Positions 55,607 to 64,000 of a stretch of DNA of 64,000 nt are shown here, piece by piece. How positions within the stretch are numbered: the stretch's first letter is position 1; each line of letters starts with the position of its first letter. Source of the DNA: Amycolatopsis vastitatis (GTDB taxonomy: Bacteria; Actinomycetota; Actinomycetes; Mycobacteriales; Pseudonocardiaceae); NCBI RefSeq assembly GCF_002234595.1, contig NZ_NMUL01000012.1, positions 62,001 through 126,000 of the forward strand, read 5' to 3'. A program made the translations under genes and the position numbers. The notes under the pieces are model-generated. The model was not told the DNA's origin. It saw nothing but the letters and a program-made list of their open reading frames with translations, and searched no databases.

Positions 55607-56029
55607 ATGACCCAGTCGCTGGAACTCCCGGTCCAGGAATTCTGTCTCGATTGGACGCTCACGGGCGACGAAGGCGCCCGTGTCGGAGTCGCCCTCTCAG
55701 GGCAGGTGTCGCTGCTCGACAACAACCGGTTCTACAAGATCGACGGCGTCGTCTACGTCACCGACGGCGACGCCGACATCCGCGCCGTCGGCAACCCGCG
55801 GATCTCCGTACGCCGCAACGGCGTCGAGAAGAGCGGGCGCCAGTGGGGCTGGGAGATGTGCTCGGCCCGCAAGAGCCTCCTCGCGCTGAACACGATGGAG
55901 GGCTACTTCGTCCGGACCGGGTACTGGGCCCCCGCCGACCGCGCCATCCAGCTGAGCCTGTGCGCCGAACAGGGCTGGAGCCGGCGCAGGAGCTACAGCC
56001 CGCACGTCACCGTCCGGATGGTCGACTGA
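55607..56029 (+). CDS. Small hypothetical protein
   Basis: 140 residues from ATG 55607 behind AGGGGAAA. Soluble, no signal peptide, beta-rich composition (GVVYVTDGDADIRAVG, RISVRRNGVEKSG, YFVRTGYWAPADRAIQLSLCAEQGW, HVTVRMVD). No family recognised. A possible -10 TATCTT lies 40-odd bases upstream. The 3' end overlaps the convergent kinase gene by 23 bases. Codon use fits the neighbours, so it is probably real. Confidence 0.7.
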   Translation: MTQSLELPVQEFCLDWTLTGDEGARVGVALSGQVSLLDNNRFYKIDGVVYVTDGDADIRAVGNPRISVRRNGVEKSGRQWGWEMCSARKSLLALNTMEGYFVRTGYWAPADRAIQLSLCAEQGWSRRRSYSPHVTVRMVD

Positions 56030-57764
56030 CCACTGTGGACGCTCGGCGGCGCGCCGCCGCGACGACCAACCCGGCCGCGACCGCGCCCGCCACCGCGCAC
56101 CCGGCACCGAACCCCGGCGACGGCTCGTGGACGCGCAGCACCGACACGCACAGCCACGCGGCGGCGCCGAACAGGATCCCCAGCACGGGGCCGCCGACCG
56201 CCGCGCCCCGCCAGCGGTGGCCGTTGCGGATCGTGCGCAGCCCCGATTCGAGGTAGGCGAGGGCGAACAACGCCAGGATGAGGCTGCCCGCGCCCAGGGC
56301 GCTGGCCAGGGGGTGCTGGCTGGTCAGCAGCGTGAACGTCCGGGTGGACGTGTCCGTGCGGACATCGGCGGTGACGGCGCCGCCGACGATCCACCGCGCG
56401 ATCCCCGGCAGGGTGAGCTGGGCGGTGAAGCCGTTGCCGTCGGGCTTCGCTTCGGCCGACGCCGACCCGAGCGGGATCCCGGCCGCGGAGAGGTCGAGGG
56501 TGACCCGGCCCGGATTGCCGGTCCCGGTCATGACCAGCGGTTTGCTGAGATCCACCTCGACCGGCGTGGACACGGGCGCACCGCCGAGGCGGAACGTGGG
56601 CGACGCCTCGTGCGGCAGCCGCGCGGGGTTGAGCAGGGCGAGCACGACCAGCACGATCGCGGCGGCCGCCGCGGCGAGCCGCAGCCACAGCACGGCAGCA
56701 CCGGCACCCGGCTCGGACGTGCCGGGCCCGCTGGTCGCGTCCGGCCCCGGCGACAGACCGGGAGGCGGATTCAGCGGGCCGCTCACCGTTCCCACCAGCG
56801 TCGGGTCCGGGGTGCCTGGCCGCCGGACCGGGCGCGTCGGTGACTCCTCCGGCGCGGTGGCCGAGTTGAGCCCGGCGATCACCCGGGGCGTCAGGTGCAG
56901 CACCGGCACCCCGGCGCGCTCCAGCCACCCCGGGCCGTAAACCGCGGTGGCCGCCGCCGCGAGGTCGGCCGCGAACGACTCCGCCTCGCGGTACCGCGCG
57001 TCCAGCTCGCGCGCGAGGCTGCGCATCACGACCCCGGCGATCGGCATCGGCACGCCGGCGATCGGGCGCGGGTCGGTGAACATGTGCTGGCGCATCATGC
57101 TGATCGCGCCGCGGGTGTTGTCGAACGGCAGCTGACGGGACAGCAGCTCGTACAGCACCGTGCCCGCCGCGTAGACGTCGGCCGCCGGGCTCAGCGCGTT
57201 GCCCATCGCCTGCTCCGGGGCGATGTACGCCGGCGTGCCGAGGATCTCGCCACCGTGCGTGACGAGGGTCGCGCCCTCGCTGATCACCCGCGCGATGCCG
57301 AAGTCGGCCACCTTCACCACGCCCTGCAGGTTGAACAGCAGGTTCCGCGGCTTGACGTCGAGGTGCAGCACCCCGGCCCGGTGCGCCGCGTGCAGCCCGG
57401 CGAGCATCGCCAGGCCGATCGCGCACGCCTGTTCGCCGCTGACACCGCCGCCGTGGAACCGGCTGTGCACGGTGCCGCCGTCGAGCCGTTCCATCACCAG
57501 CAGGTGCTCGCGGCCGGTGCGGACGTAGTCGTAGACCGGCACGATGTGCGGGTGGTCCAGGCTGGCCAGCACCCGGGCCTCGCGGTCGAACAGCTCGCTG
57601 CTCGCCGCGTGGTTGAGGATGTCCCAGGGCAGCTGCTTGATCGCCACGCTGCGGCCGAGCGTCCGGTGGACGCCGGCGAACACGACACCCATGCCGCCTT
57701 CGCCGATCGACTCCCCGATGTCGTACTGCGGCAGGGCGGCGACCAGCTCGGCCGGTGCGCTCAT
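56007..57764 (-). CDS. Membrane Ser/Thr protein kinase with atypical HLD motif
   Basis: 585 residues. The N-terminal kinase domain (about 14-270) has the glycine loop GEGGMGVVFAG, Lys43, Glu62, the catalytic loop HLDVKPRN (His134, Asp136, Asn141) and DFG at 154-156. The usual Arg of HRD is Leu135, so this is a non-RD kinase. GTPAYIAPEQ closes the activation loop. A Pro/Thr/Gly linker leads to a first helix near 365-385, an outer domain of about 85 residues (VSTPVEVDLSKPLVMTGTG), then three more helices. PASTA repeats are absent. It overlaps the upstream gene by 4 bases (ATGA). Confidence 0.9.
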   Translation of the reverse strand: MSAPAELVAALPQYDIGESIGEGGMGVVFAGVHRTLGRSVAIKQLPWDILNHAASSELFDREARVLASLDHPHIVPVYDYVRTGREHLLVMERLDGGTVHSRFHGGGVSGEQACAIGLAMLAGLHAAHRAGVLHLDVKPRNLLFNLQGVVKVADFGIARVISEGATLVTHGGEILGTPAYIAPEQAMGNALSPAADVYAAGTVLYELLSRQLPFDNTRGAISMMRQHMFTDPRPIAGVPMPIAGVVMRSLARELDARYREAESFAADLAAAATAVYGPGWLERAGVPVLHLTPRVIAGLNSATAPEESPTRPVRRPGTPDPTLVGTVSGPLNPPPGLSPGPDATSGPGTSEPGAGAAVLWLRLAAAAAAIVLVVLALLNPARLPHEASPTFRLGGAPVSTPVEVDLSKPLVMTGTGNPGRVTLDLSAAGIPLGSASAEAKPDGNGFTAQLTLPGIARWIVGGAVTADVRTDTSTRTFTLLTSQHPLASALGAGSLILALFALAYLESGLRTIRNGHRWRGAAVGGPVLGILFGAAAWLCVSVLRVHEPSPGFGAGCAVAGAVAAGLVVAAARRRASTVVSRPSGR

Positions 57765-58549
57765 CGGGTGAATTCCTGGGTGTTCGGCACGGCCAGCCGG
57801 ACGGTGGTGTCACTGTCCGCGACGGCCGGCGGCGCCGGGTGCGGCGTCAGGTAGCCGAGCAGGAACGCGATCGCGGCGGCGCCGAGCACCACCGGGATCT
57901 CGATCGCCGGCTCGGGCGGGACGAGCCGCAGCACCGACAGGCTGATCACCGCGACCAGGCCGGTGCCGAACCCGGCGGGCAGGAACCGCAGGCCGCGGCG
58001 CCAGCGGTTGGGCGCCAGCCGGTGCCGGGCCAGCGCAAGCAACGCCGTCACCCAGGCGAGGACCGTCAGCACGAGCATCGCCAGGCCGAAGACGCCGTAC
58101 ACCGACCAGAAGGAGCCGCGGACGTCGGCGACCGTCGTCGCCTCGCCGAGCGTGGCGCGCTGCGCGTCGAGCAGCTCGACCGACGACGGCAGCAGCCCGG
58201 TCGCCTGGCCGGTGAGGTCGCCGAGGTCGAGCACGAAGGTCCGGGTCACCGAGCCGCGCGCGGGGACCTCGAAAGGCGCTGTCGTGTCGTAGGCGAAGAA
58301 GGTGAGGGCGAGGGCGACGCCGGAGAGCCGGACACTGCGGACCTTCACCGGCGCGGCGCCGGAGTTGGTCGCGGTGACCTGCAGCTCGACCTGGTTCGCC
58401 GGGTCGATCGCGACCGTGGCGTCCTCGATCGGCCGGTGGTCGATCGAGACCTGCACGTCGAGCGAGCCGGAATCCGCTGACGCAGGTGGTGCGCCGAGCA
58501 GCACCACGCAGAAACCCAACGCAACCCCCGCCGCGATGACACGTCCCAT
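57761..58549 (-). CDS. Secreted/membrane protein co-transcribed with the kinase
   Basis: 262 residues from ATG 58549. Signal peptide ends near PPASADS (about residue 26). A beta-sandwich-like outer domain follows (LDVQVSIDHRPIEDATVAIDPANQVELQVTATNSGAAPVKVRSVRLSGVAL), similar in style to DUF916/NEW3 domains. Three helices then anchor it (VYGVFGLAMLVLTVLAWVTALLAL, FGTGLVAVISLSVLRLV, VVLGAAAIAFLLGYL). ATGA overlap with the kinase start points to a joint complex, perhaps as a sensory subunit or substrate. No named family was recognised. Confidence 0.8.
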   Translation of the reverse strand: MGRVIAAGVALGFCVVLLGAPPASADSGSLDVQVSIDHRPIEDATVAIDPANQVELQVTATNSGAAPVKVRSVRLSGVALALTFFAYDTTAPFEVPARGSVTRTFVLDLGDLTGQATGLLPSSVELLDAQRATLGEATTVADVRGSFWSVYGVFGLAMLVLTVLAWVTALLALARHRLAPNRWRRGLRFLPAGFGTGLVAVISLSVLRLVPPEPAIEIPVVLGAAAIAFLLGYLTPHPAPPAVADSDTTVRLAVPNTQEFTR

Positions 58550-58623
58550 TGGGCATCCCCTACTTGTGTTATCCAACTCGTGCGGAATGCTACAGCGAGC
58601 ACCCACCGGGGAGGGACGTCCCA

Positions 58624-59520
58624 ATGCGCATCGTCGTTCGGCTGTTTTTCGGCGCCGTGGCCGGAACGTTGCTTCTGCTCGCGTTCGCGGGCAACGCCAA
58701 TGCACAATACACGTCGTCGGTTGGTTTGAAACCGTCGAGCGGCAAGGCGGGCAGTTCTTTCACCATTTCGTGGAATTTCTACCCCTGCAAGGGCCCGGTC
58801 ACCTTTTCCTGGAACGGCACGCCGATGTGGTCGGCGAACGCCGACCTGCAGAACATCAGCGGCACGGTCGCGGCCACGGTGCCCGCCGGTGCGCAGCCGG
58901 GCACCTACCCGGTCACCGGCACGTGCACCAACGCCCGGACCGGCGGCCCGCTCAGCGCCGGCAGCCGGTTCACGGTGACCGCCACGCCCACCACGACCCC
59001 GCCGCCGCCCCCGGTGACCACCACCCCGCCGCCTCCGCCGGTGACGACGCGGCCGAGCAAGCCCGGCGCCCCCACGACACCGTCCGTCCCGACGACCACC
59101 CCGCCCACGACCACGAGCACCCCGCCGACGACGACCACGCCGGCCACGCCCGGTACCCCGGCGACGACGTCGAGCACCGAGCCGAAGCCCGGCGAACTGG
59201 TGCTCGACCGGCCGAGCGTCAAGCCCGGCGAGCCGCTGTCCGCCTCGGGCAAGGGCTGCGTCCCCGGCCGGATGGTGACGCTGACGTCCGACGGCGCCGA
59301 CGTCGGCTCGGCCTTCAGCGACAGCTCCGGCGCCTTCACCGCGCCGGTCGAGTTCACCCGCATCGAGGCCGGACGGCACACCGTCATCGCCGAGTGCGGA
59401 GTGCGGCTGACCGGCGCCGTCGACCAGGTTGTGACGCGGTCGTCCGGCGGGCAGACCGGCACTTTGGTCATCCTCGTGTTCTTCGTGCTGGCCGGCGTCA
59501 CGGTGATCCGGTTCCGCTGA
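58624..59520 (+). CDS. Wall-spanning surface protein, Ig-like with Pro/Thr linker
   Basis: 298 residues from ATG 58624 behind GGGGAGGGA. The signal peptide is MRIVVRLFFGAVAGTLLLLA with cleavage near ANAQ. An Ig-like domain (SSVGLKPSSGKAGSSFTISWNFYPC, with a Cys pair YPCKG/GTCTN) precedes about 80 residues rich in Pro and Thr (TTTPPPPPVTT and similar). A second Ig-like domain (LVLDRPSVKPGEPLSASGKGCVPGRMVTLTSDG) and a C-terminal helix (LVILVFFVLAGVTVI) complete it. It is divergent from the kinase pair and shares the surface theme, so it may be a partner or target. Confidence 0.8.
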   Translation: MRIVVRLFFGAVAGTLLLLAFAGNANAQYTSSVGLKPSSGKAGSSFTISWNFYPCKGPVTFSWNGTPMWSANADLQNISGTVAATVPAGAQPGTYPVTGTCTNARTGGPLSAGSRFTVTATPTTTPPPPPVTTTPPPPPVTTRPSKPGAPTTPSVPTTTPPTTTSTPPTTTTPATPGTPATTSSTEPKPGELVLDRPSVKPGEPLSASGKGCVPGRMVTLTSDGADVGSAFSDSSGAFTAPVEFTRIEAGRHTVIAECGVRLTGAVDQVVTRSSGGQTGTLVILVFFVLAGVTVIRFR

Positions 59521-59527
59521 CCCCAGG

Positions 59528-59585
59528 TTGACATGCAGCCGTACGGCTGCCTATCGTGAAAAGGCAGCCGGAAGGCTGCATGTCA
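59528..59585 (+). promoter_or_regulatory. Promoter with nested inverted repeats for the ArsR fusion
   Basis: -35 TTGACA (59528-59533) and -10 TATCGT (59552-59557) with an 18-bp spacer. Two 16-bp operators, GCAGCCGTACGGCTGC (59535-59550, perfect) inside the spacer and GCAGCCGGAAGGCTGC (59564-59579) just after the -10. The outer arms TGACATGCAGCC (59529-59540) and GGCTGCATGTCA (59574-59585) form a further perfect 12-bp inverted repeat. Confidence 0.75.
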
Positions 59586-59598
59586 CGAGGAAGGCGCG

Positions 59599-60375
59599 AT
59601 GGACGAGGCGTTCAAGGCACTGGCCGACCCCGGCCGCCGACGGCTGCTGGACGTGCTCAACGAGCGCAACGGCCAGACCCTGCGGGAACTGTGCGCGGGG
59701 ATGGACATGACCCGCCAGTCCGTGAGCAAGCACCTGGCCGTGCTCGAAGCGGCCGGACTGGTCACGACGACCTGGCGCGGCCGCGAAAAACTGCACTACC
59801 TCGACGCCGCGCCGATCAACGCGATCGCCGAGCGCTGGATGACCCGGTACGACCGGCAGCGGGCCGGCGCGCTCGCCGACCTGAAACGAGCTTTGGAGTC
59901 GACACCGATGCACGAATTCGCCTACACCACCTACATCAACACGACCCCCGAAAAACTCTGGCAAGCGCTTACCGAGCCTGCCTTCACTCGGCAGTACTGG
60001 GGTGTCGGCTTCGAAACCGACTGGGAAAAGGGCTCACCGATGACTTGGTCCGAAAACGGGGCGAAAACCACGGACCCGGGGCAGGTCGTCCTCGAATCGG
60101 ATCCGTACCGCCGGCTCTCTTACACCTGGCACACTTTCACGCCGGAATGGGCCGAAGGCGCCGGCGTCGACGGCGGAACACTCGCGAAACTGCAGCGGGA
60201 AAGCCGCACGAAAGTCACCTTCACCCTGGAACCGCACGGAGAGATGGTGAAGCTGACGGTGGTGCACGACGGTTTCGACCCCGGCAGCACGGTCCTGGCC
60301 ATGTGCAGCCAGGGCTGGCCCGCGCTGCTGTCCAGCCTGAAGACGCTCCTGGAGACCGGCGTCCCGCTGCCCTGA
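59599..60375 (+). CDS. ArsR-type HTH fused to SRPBCC (AHSA1) domain
   Basis: 258 residues from ATG 59599 behind GAGGAAGG. Residues 1-100 are an ArsR-like winged helix (FKALADPGRRRLLDVLNERNGQTLRELCAGMDMTRQSVSKHLAVLEAAGLV). Residues 105-258 are an SRPBCC fold (FAYTTYINTTPEKLWQALTEPAFTRQYWGVGFETDWEKGSPMTW, HDGFDPGSTVLAMCSQGWPALLSSLKTLLETG). The ligand pocket domain and the DNA-binding domain are usually on two adjacent genes. Binding at the two palindromes over its own promoter would give tight autorepression, released by a hydrophobic ligand (inference). Confidence 0.9.
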   Translation: MDEAFKALADPGRRRLLDVLNERNGQTLRELCAGMDMTRQSVSKHLAVLEAAGLVTTTWRGREKLHYLDAAPINAIAERWMTRYDRQRAGALADLKRALESTPMHEFAYTTYINTTPEKLWQALTEPAFTRQYWGVGFETDWEKGSPMTWSENGAKTTDPGQVVLESDPYRRLSYTWHTFTPEWAEGAGVDGGTLAKLQRESRTKVTFTLEPHGEMVKLTVVHDGFDPGSTVLAMCSQGWPALLSSLKTLLETGVPLP

Positions 60376-60564
60376 CCACGGCAAACCAGTCGAACCAGAC
60401 AGAACTCACCCAGAGAAAAGTCTGAATCCTCCCCCTTTCGTGGGCGGCCGGCTGAAGTCCGGGTGAATTCCCTCCTCTCGGCGCCATCCGATGCGGTTTT
60501 TCGGCCGTTAGGCTCGCATAATCCGTGATCGACGATGGTCCGATCGAGTGACGGGAGAGTGTGC

Positions 60565-61734
60565 GTGCCGGGGTCTGTGCGTGTCCGCTGGATCGTGGCG
60601 GGCGTGGTCGTGGCGGCCGCGGCGGGAGCCGTCGTGGCGTTCTGGCCGGACAGCGCGGCGGCGGGCGACCCCGAGATTGCCGTGTCGCGCTCGGCGTGCG
60701 GCACCGGCTGGGCGGACCCGAAACCCGGTCCGCAGACGTTCCGCCTGCACAACACCGGATCCGTGACCGCGGAGGTCGACCTCATCGACCCGGCGACCGG
60801 CGTCGTCTACGGCGAGGTCGAGGGACTCGGCCCGGCGACGACCCGGCCGCTGCAGGTCAACCTGGGCAACGGCAGCTACGCGTTCCGCTGCCTGCCCGAG
60901 GACGCCGCCGCCATCGTCGGGCCGGCCGTGCGGATCACCGGCGGGGCCGAGCGGACCGGACCGGGCGTCGCACCGGTGACGCACGACGACCTGCTCGGCC
61001 CGCTCAAGGCCTATCAGCAGCACGTGACGACGGGGCTCGGCGAGCTCGTCGCGAACACCGGCGTGCTGAAGAACGCCGTCCACGGCGGCGACCGCGCGAC
61101 GAGCGAGGCCGCCTGGCTGACGGCGCACCTGACCTACGAGCGGCTGGGCGCGGCCTACGACGCGTTCGGCGACTCCGACGGCGCGCTCAACGGCACGGCC
61201 GACGGCCTGCCCGGCGGCCCGGCCGACCCGGGCTTCACCGGCTTCCACCGGCTGGAGCAGGGGCTTTGGCACGGCGAGGACCTGGGCGCACTCGCCCCCG
61301 TCGCCAACCAGCTGGACGGCGACGCCCACGCGTTGCAGACGTCCTTCGCCAACAGCCAGGTCGACGGCAACGACCTCGCGCTGCGCGCGCACGAAATCAT
61401 GGAGAACACGCTGCAGTTCGAACTCACCGGCCGCACCGACTACGGCAGCGGCACGAACCTGGCCACGGCACGCGCGAACGTCGACGGCACGCGCGCGGTC
61501 CTGGACGTCCTCCGCCCGCTGCTGACGCCGCGCTACCCGGATCTGTCCAAGGTGGACTCCTGGCTGACGCGCACGCAGTCCGCTTTGGACGCCGCGCACC
61601 GGCCGGACGGTAGCTGGACACCGCTCGCCCGGCTGCCGCAACGCGAACGGCAGAAGCTCAACGCGGACGTGAGTGAACTGACCGAGCTGCTGGCCCCGAT
61701 CGCCGCGATCGCCGAGCCGAGGAGGGTGTCATGA
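60565..61734 (+). CDS. efeO: EfeO, periplasmic iron/haem-uptake protein
   Basis: 389 residues from GTG 60565 with GGGAGA upstream. A signal-anchor helix ([19 protein letters not shown]) is followed by a cupredoxin-like domain (about 35-130; [17 protein letters not shown]) and an M75 peptidase-like domain with the HxxE metal motif His228-Glu231 ([12 protein letters not shown]). EfeO binds iron or haem outside the membrane and works with EfeB and the permease EfeU. EfeB follows with an ATGA overlap; EfeU is not found next to it. Confidence 0.9.
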   Translation: MPGSVRVRWIVAGVVVAAAAGAVVAFWPDSAAAGDPEIAVSRSACGTGWADPKPGPQTFRLHNTGSVTAEVDLIDPATGVVYGEVEGLGPATTRPLQVNLGNGSYAFRCLPEDAAAIVGPAVRITGGAERTGPGVAPVTHDDLLGPLKAYQQHVTTGLGELVANTGVLKNAVHGGDRATSEAAWLTAHLTYERLGAAYDAFGDSDGALNGTADGLPGGPADPGFTGFHRLEQGLWHGEDLGALAPVANQLDGDAHALQTSFANSQVDGNDLALRAHEIMENTLQFELTGRTDYGSGTNLATARANVDGTRAVLDVLRPLLTPRYPDLSKVDSWLTRTQSALDAAHRPDGSWTPLARLPQRERQKLNADVSELTELLAPIAAIAEPRRVS

Positions 61735-62930
61735 CGGACCTGCCTCGCCGGTCCTTCCTCCGCCGGGCCGCGATGGGCGCGGGACTCACCGTCGCCGCCG
61801 GGGCGGGGCTCGGCGCCTCCGCCGCCGTCACCGACGGCACCTCGCCCGTCCCCTTCCACGGGCCGAACCAGGCCGCCATCCTGCGGAAACCGCCGGCGCA
61901 GACCATCGTCGCGTCGTTCGACGTCGTCGCCGCGAGCAAAGCCGAGCTGGCCGACCTCTTCCGCGCGATCACCGACCGGGCCCGGTTCCTGACCGCCGGC
62001 GGAGCCCCCGCCGCGCTCGGGATCACCGCCCCGCCCGCCGACTCCGGGGTTCTGGGCCCCGTGGTGCCCGGCGGCGACCTCGGTGTCATCCTCGGCGTCG
62101 GCGCGTCGCTCTTCGACGACCGCTACGGTCTGGCGAAGCTCAAGCCGGCCAAGCTGAAGCCGATGACGACGTTCCCGAACGACGCACTGGACCCCGCGCA
62201 GTGCCACGGCGACCTCAGCCTGACCCTGTCGGCGAACTCCACCGACACCGTGCTGCACGCCCTGCGCGACATCGCCCGCGCGACCCGCGGCGGCATGCAG
62301 CTGCGCTGGAAGCTCAACGGCTTCAGCTCACCGCCGCGCCCGGAAGGCACCCCGCGGAACCTGATGGGGTTCAAGGACGGCACCGCCAACCCCATCGGGT
62401 CCGATGTGGACAGTCTGGTGTGGACGAACGGCGGCGGCGAACCGGCGTGGACCGCCGGCGGCAGCTACCAGGTGGTCCGCCTGATCCGGATGCTGGTCGA
62501 GTTCTGGGACCGCGTTTCCCTGGCGGAGCAGGAGAACATGTTCGGCCGCCGCCGCGACACCGGCGCCCCGCTCGACGGCACCGAGGAGACCGACGTCCCC
62601 CGGTACGCCGACGACCCGATCGGCACGGTGATCCCGCTGACCAGCCACATCCGGAAGGCGAACCCGCGCACCCCGGAGACCGATCCCAGCCGGATCCTGC
62701 GCCGCGCGGTGAACTACGACCGCGGCATCGACAGCAACGGCAACCTGGACATGGGCCTGCTGTTCGTCTGCTACCAGCAGGACCTGGAACGCCAGTTCGA
62801 GACGGTCCAGAACCGGCTGGCCGACGAGCCCCTGACCGACTACATCTCCCCGTTCGGCGGCGGCTACTTCTTCGCGCTGCCGGGCGTCACCGACCCGGAC
62901 GACCACTTCGGGCGCTCGCTGCTCACCTGA
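61731..62930 (+). CDS. efeB: EfeB, Tat-exported DyP-type haem peroxidase
   Basis: 399 residues. Twin-arginine signal [21 protein letters not shown]. The DyP motif GxxDG is present as [11 protein letters not shown], the likely proximal haem His in [13 protein letters not shown] and the distal Arg in [13 protein letters not shown]-terminal [15 protein letters not shown] is typical. It oxidises Fe(II) or removes iron from haem in the outer compartment. ATGA overlap with efeO. Confidence 0.93.
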   Translation: MTDLPRRSFLRRAAMGAGLTVAAGAGLGASAAVTDGTSPVPFHGPNQAAILRKPPAQTIVASFDVVAASKAELADLFRAITDRARFLTAGGAPAALGITAPPADSGVLGPVVPGGDLGVILGVGASLFDDRYGLAKLKPAKLKPMTTFPNDALDPAQCHGDLSLTLSANSTDTVLHALRDIARATRGGMQLRWKLNGFSSPPRPEGTPRNLMGFKDGTANPIGSDVDSLVWTNGGGEPAWTAGGSYQVVRLIRMLVEFWDRVSLAEQENMFGRRRDTGAPLDGTEETDVPRYADDPIGTVIPLTSHIRKANPRTPETDPSRILRRAVNYDRGIDSNGNLDMGLLFVCYQQDLERQFETVQNRLADEPLTDYISPFGGGYFFALPGVTDPDDHFGRSLLT

Positions 62931-62969
62931 CCGCTCATCCCCACCCCGCAACACCAGGAGGAACCCTCA

Positions 62970-64000
62970 GTGGAAAACAGATCCCGCCGGCGACGCCGCG
63001 GCCTGCTCGGCGCCGGGACGCTCGCCTCGGTCGTCACGCTGGCCGTCGTCACCGGTTCCGCGGCGGGCACCGCGGACGCCCAGCCCCTGCACCCGTTCCC
63101 GGCGCAGTGGCTCCCGACGTCGACGCCGATCAAACACGTCGTGGTCATCTTCGGCGAGAACATCTCGTTCGACCACTACTTCGGCACCTACCCGAACGCG
63201 GCCAACACCGACGGCACCCCGTTCACCGCCGCGCACGGCACCCCGAAGGTCAACGGCCTCGACAAGAAGCTGCTGACCGGCAACCCGAACGCGTACAACC
63301 CGAAGCGGCTCACGCCCCAGCAGGCAATGACCTGCGACCAGAACCACAACTACGGCGCCGAGCAGGCCGCCTACAACGGCGGCAAGATGGACAAGTTCGT
63401 CGAGAAGACCGAGACGGACAAGTGCACCGGCCAGCCGATCCTGTTCGGCGAGCCCGGCCTGGTGATGGACTACTACGACGGCAACACCGTCACGGGCATG
63501 TGGAACTACGCCCAGCACTACGCGATGAGCGACAACTCGTTCAACACGGTCTTCGGCCCGTCCACGCCGGGTGCGCTGAACCTGATCTCGGGTCAGACGC
63601 ACGGCGCCCAGGCGGTCGACCCGGTCACGCACAAGCCGGTCAGCGACGCGTACGCGGTCCAGTCGCCGGACTCCAACGGCGTCGGCACGGTCATCAACGA
63701 CCCCGACCCGGCGTGGGACGACTGCTCGGGCAAGAACCACACGAGCACGGACAACCTGGCCACGATGCACGGCCGCAACATCGGTGACCTGCTCAACCAG
63801 CGCCGCGTCACGTGGGGTTGGTTCCAGGGCGGTTTCCGCCCGACCGGCTCGGCGAACGGCTACGCGGTCTGCGGCCAGAAGCACACGAACGTGGGCGGCA
63901 ACGCGGTCGTCGACTACAGCCCGCACCACGAGCCGTTCCAGTACTACCCATCGACGGCGAACCCGAAGCACCTCCCGCCGTCGTCCGTGCAGGCCATCGG
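62970..64000 (+). CDS. Secreted phosphoesterase (phospholipase C / AcpA family), 3' end cut by window
   Basis: 343 visible residues from GTG 62970 behind AGGAGGA. A signal peptide with a basic start and cleavage near TADAQ leads to the family motif KHVVVIFGENISFDHYFGTYP, where Glu and Asn bind the metals and the nearby residues act in catalysis. Further on are TCDQNHNYGAEQAAYNGGKMDKF, MWNYAQHYAMSDNSFNTVFGPSTPGALNLISG and WFQGGFRP. The family includes bacterial phospholipase C and acid phosphatase AcpA. It follows efeB by 39 bp, so joint transcription is possible. The C-terminus is outside the window. Confidence 0.9.
   Translation, partial: MENRSRRRRRGLLGAGTLASVVTLAVVTGSAAGTADAQPLHPFPAQWLPTSTPIKHVVVIFGENISFDHYFGTYPNAANTDGTPFTAAHGTPKVNGLDKKLLTGNPNAYNPKRLTPQQAMTCDQNHNYGAEQAAYNGGKMDKFVEKTETDKCTGQPILFGEPGLVMDYYDGNTVTGMWNYAQHYAMSDNSFNTVFGPSTPGALNLISGQTHGAQAVDPVTHKPVSDAYAVQSPDSNGVGTVINDPDPAWDDCSGKNHTSTDNLATMHGRNIGDLLNQRRVTWGWFQGGFRPTGSANGYAVCGQKHTNVGGNAVVDYSPHHEPFQYYPSTANPKHLPPSSVQAI

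Overview
The window is a stretch of chromosome from a very GC-rich actinomycete. GTG starts, four-base ATGA/GTGA gene overlaps, leaderless regulators, an AftD-type arabinosyltransferase and the character of the intergenic repeats all point to the Pseudonocardiaceae, most likely Amycolatopsis. The genus is an inference; no rRNA or other phylogenetic marker is present. I saw no tRNA or rRNA genes, insertion sequences, prophage genes or CRISPR array.

Layout. (1) 1-10.7 kb: cell-envelope polysaccharide genes: a multi-pass membrane protein cut by the window edge, a flippase, AftD, a methyltransferase, a second large membrane protein, and a protein joining a solute-binding domain to a von Willebrand A domain. 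(2) 10.9-18.5 kb: a GH25-like protein, a MocR regulator divergent from a carboxymuconolactone-decarboxylase-like gene with its MFS pump, a second MFS pump under a MarR regulator, and an HtrA-type protease. (3) 18.7-36.9 kb: a choline/glycine-betaine catabolic island. The permease imports substrate. BetA and BetB make betaine. A Rieske oxygenase gives dimethylglycine, probably with a Rieske ferredoxin and an FAD reductase. A DMGO-like enzyme gives sarcosine, heterotetrameric sarcosine oxidase SoxBDAG gives glycine, and GlyA gives serine. PurU drains surplus one-carbon units. BetI and a GntR regulator control the halves. (4) 36.9-43.5 kb: an Imm5-like orphan, a coiled-coil/membrane pair, the branched-chain 2-oxoacid dehydrogenase operon (E1 alpha, E1 beta, E2) with a divergent Lrp regulator, and a GNAT acetyltransferase. 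(5) 43.7-55.3 kb: a secreted GH3 glycosidase, a TetR/flavin monooxygenase pair, two lipoproteins divergent from a two-component system, 4-hydroxybenzoate hydroxylase with an IclR regulator, and a P-loop kinase-like protein. (6) 55.6-64 kb: a surface-sensing set (Ser/Thr kinase with HLD instead of HRD, partner membrane protein, Pro/Thr-rich wall protein), an ArsR-SRPBCC fusion, EfeO/EfeB of an iron/haem system without EfeU, and the start of a secreted phosphoesterase.

The most unusual non-coding signals are two families of intergenic repeats. Two 180-bp elements, each placed exactly between convergent genes and starting at the stop codon, differ by the exact inversion of an internal 25-bp segment bounded by CGCACC/GGTGCG. 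A second family, built on a GGGTCGACACGCGTGAT-like unit, occurs as an inverted array at 29.72-29.84 kb and as a tandem array at 54.63-54.77 kb.
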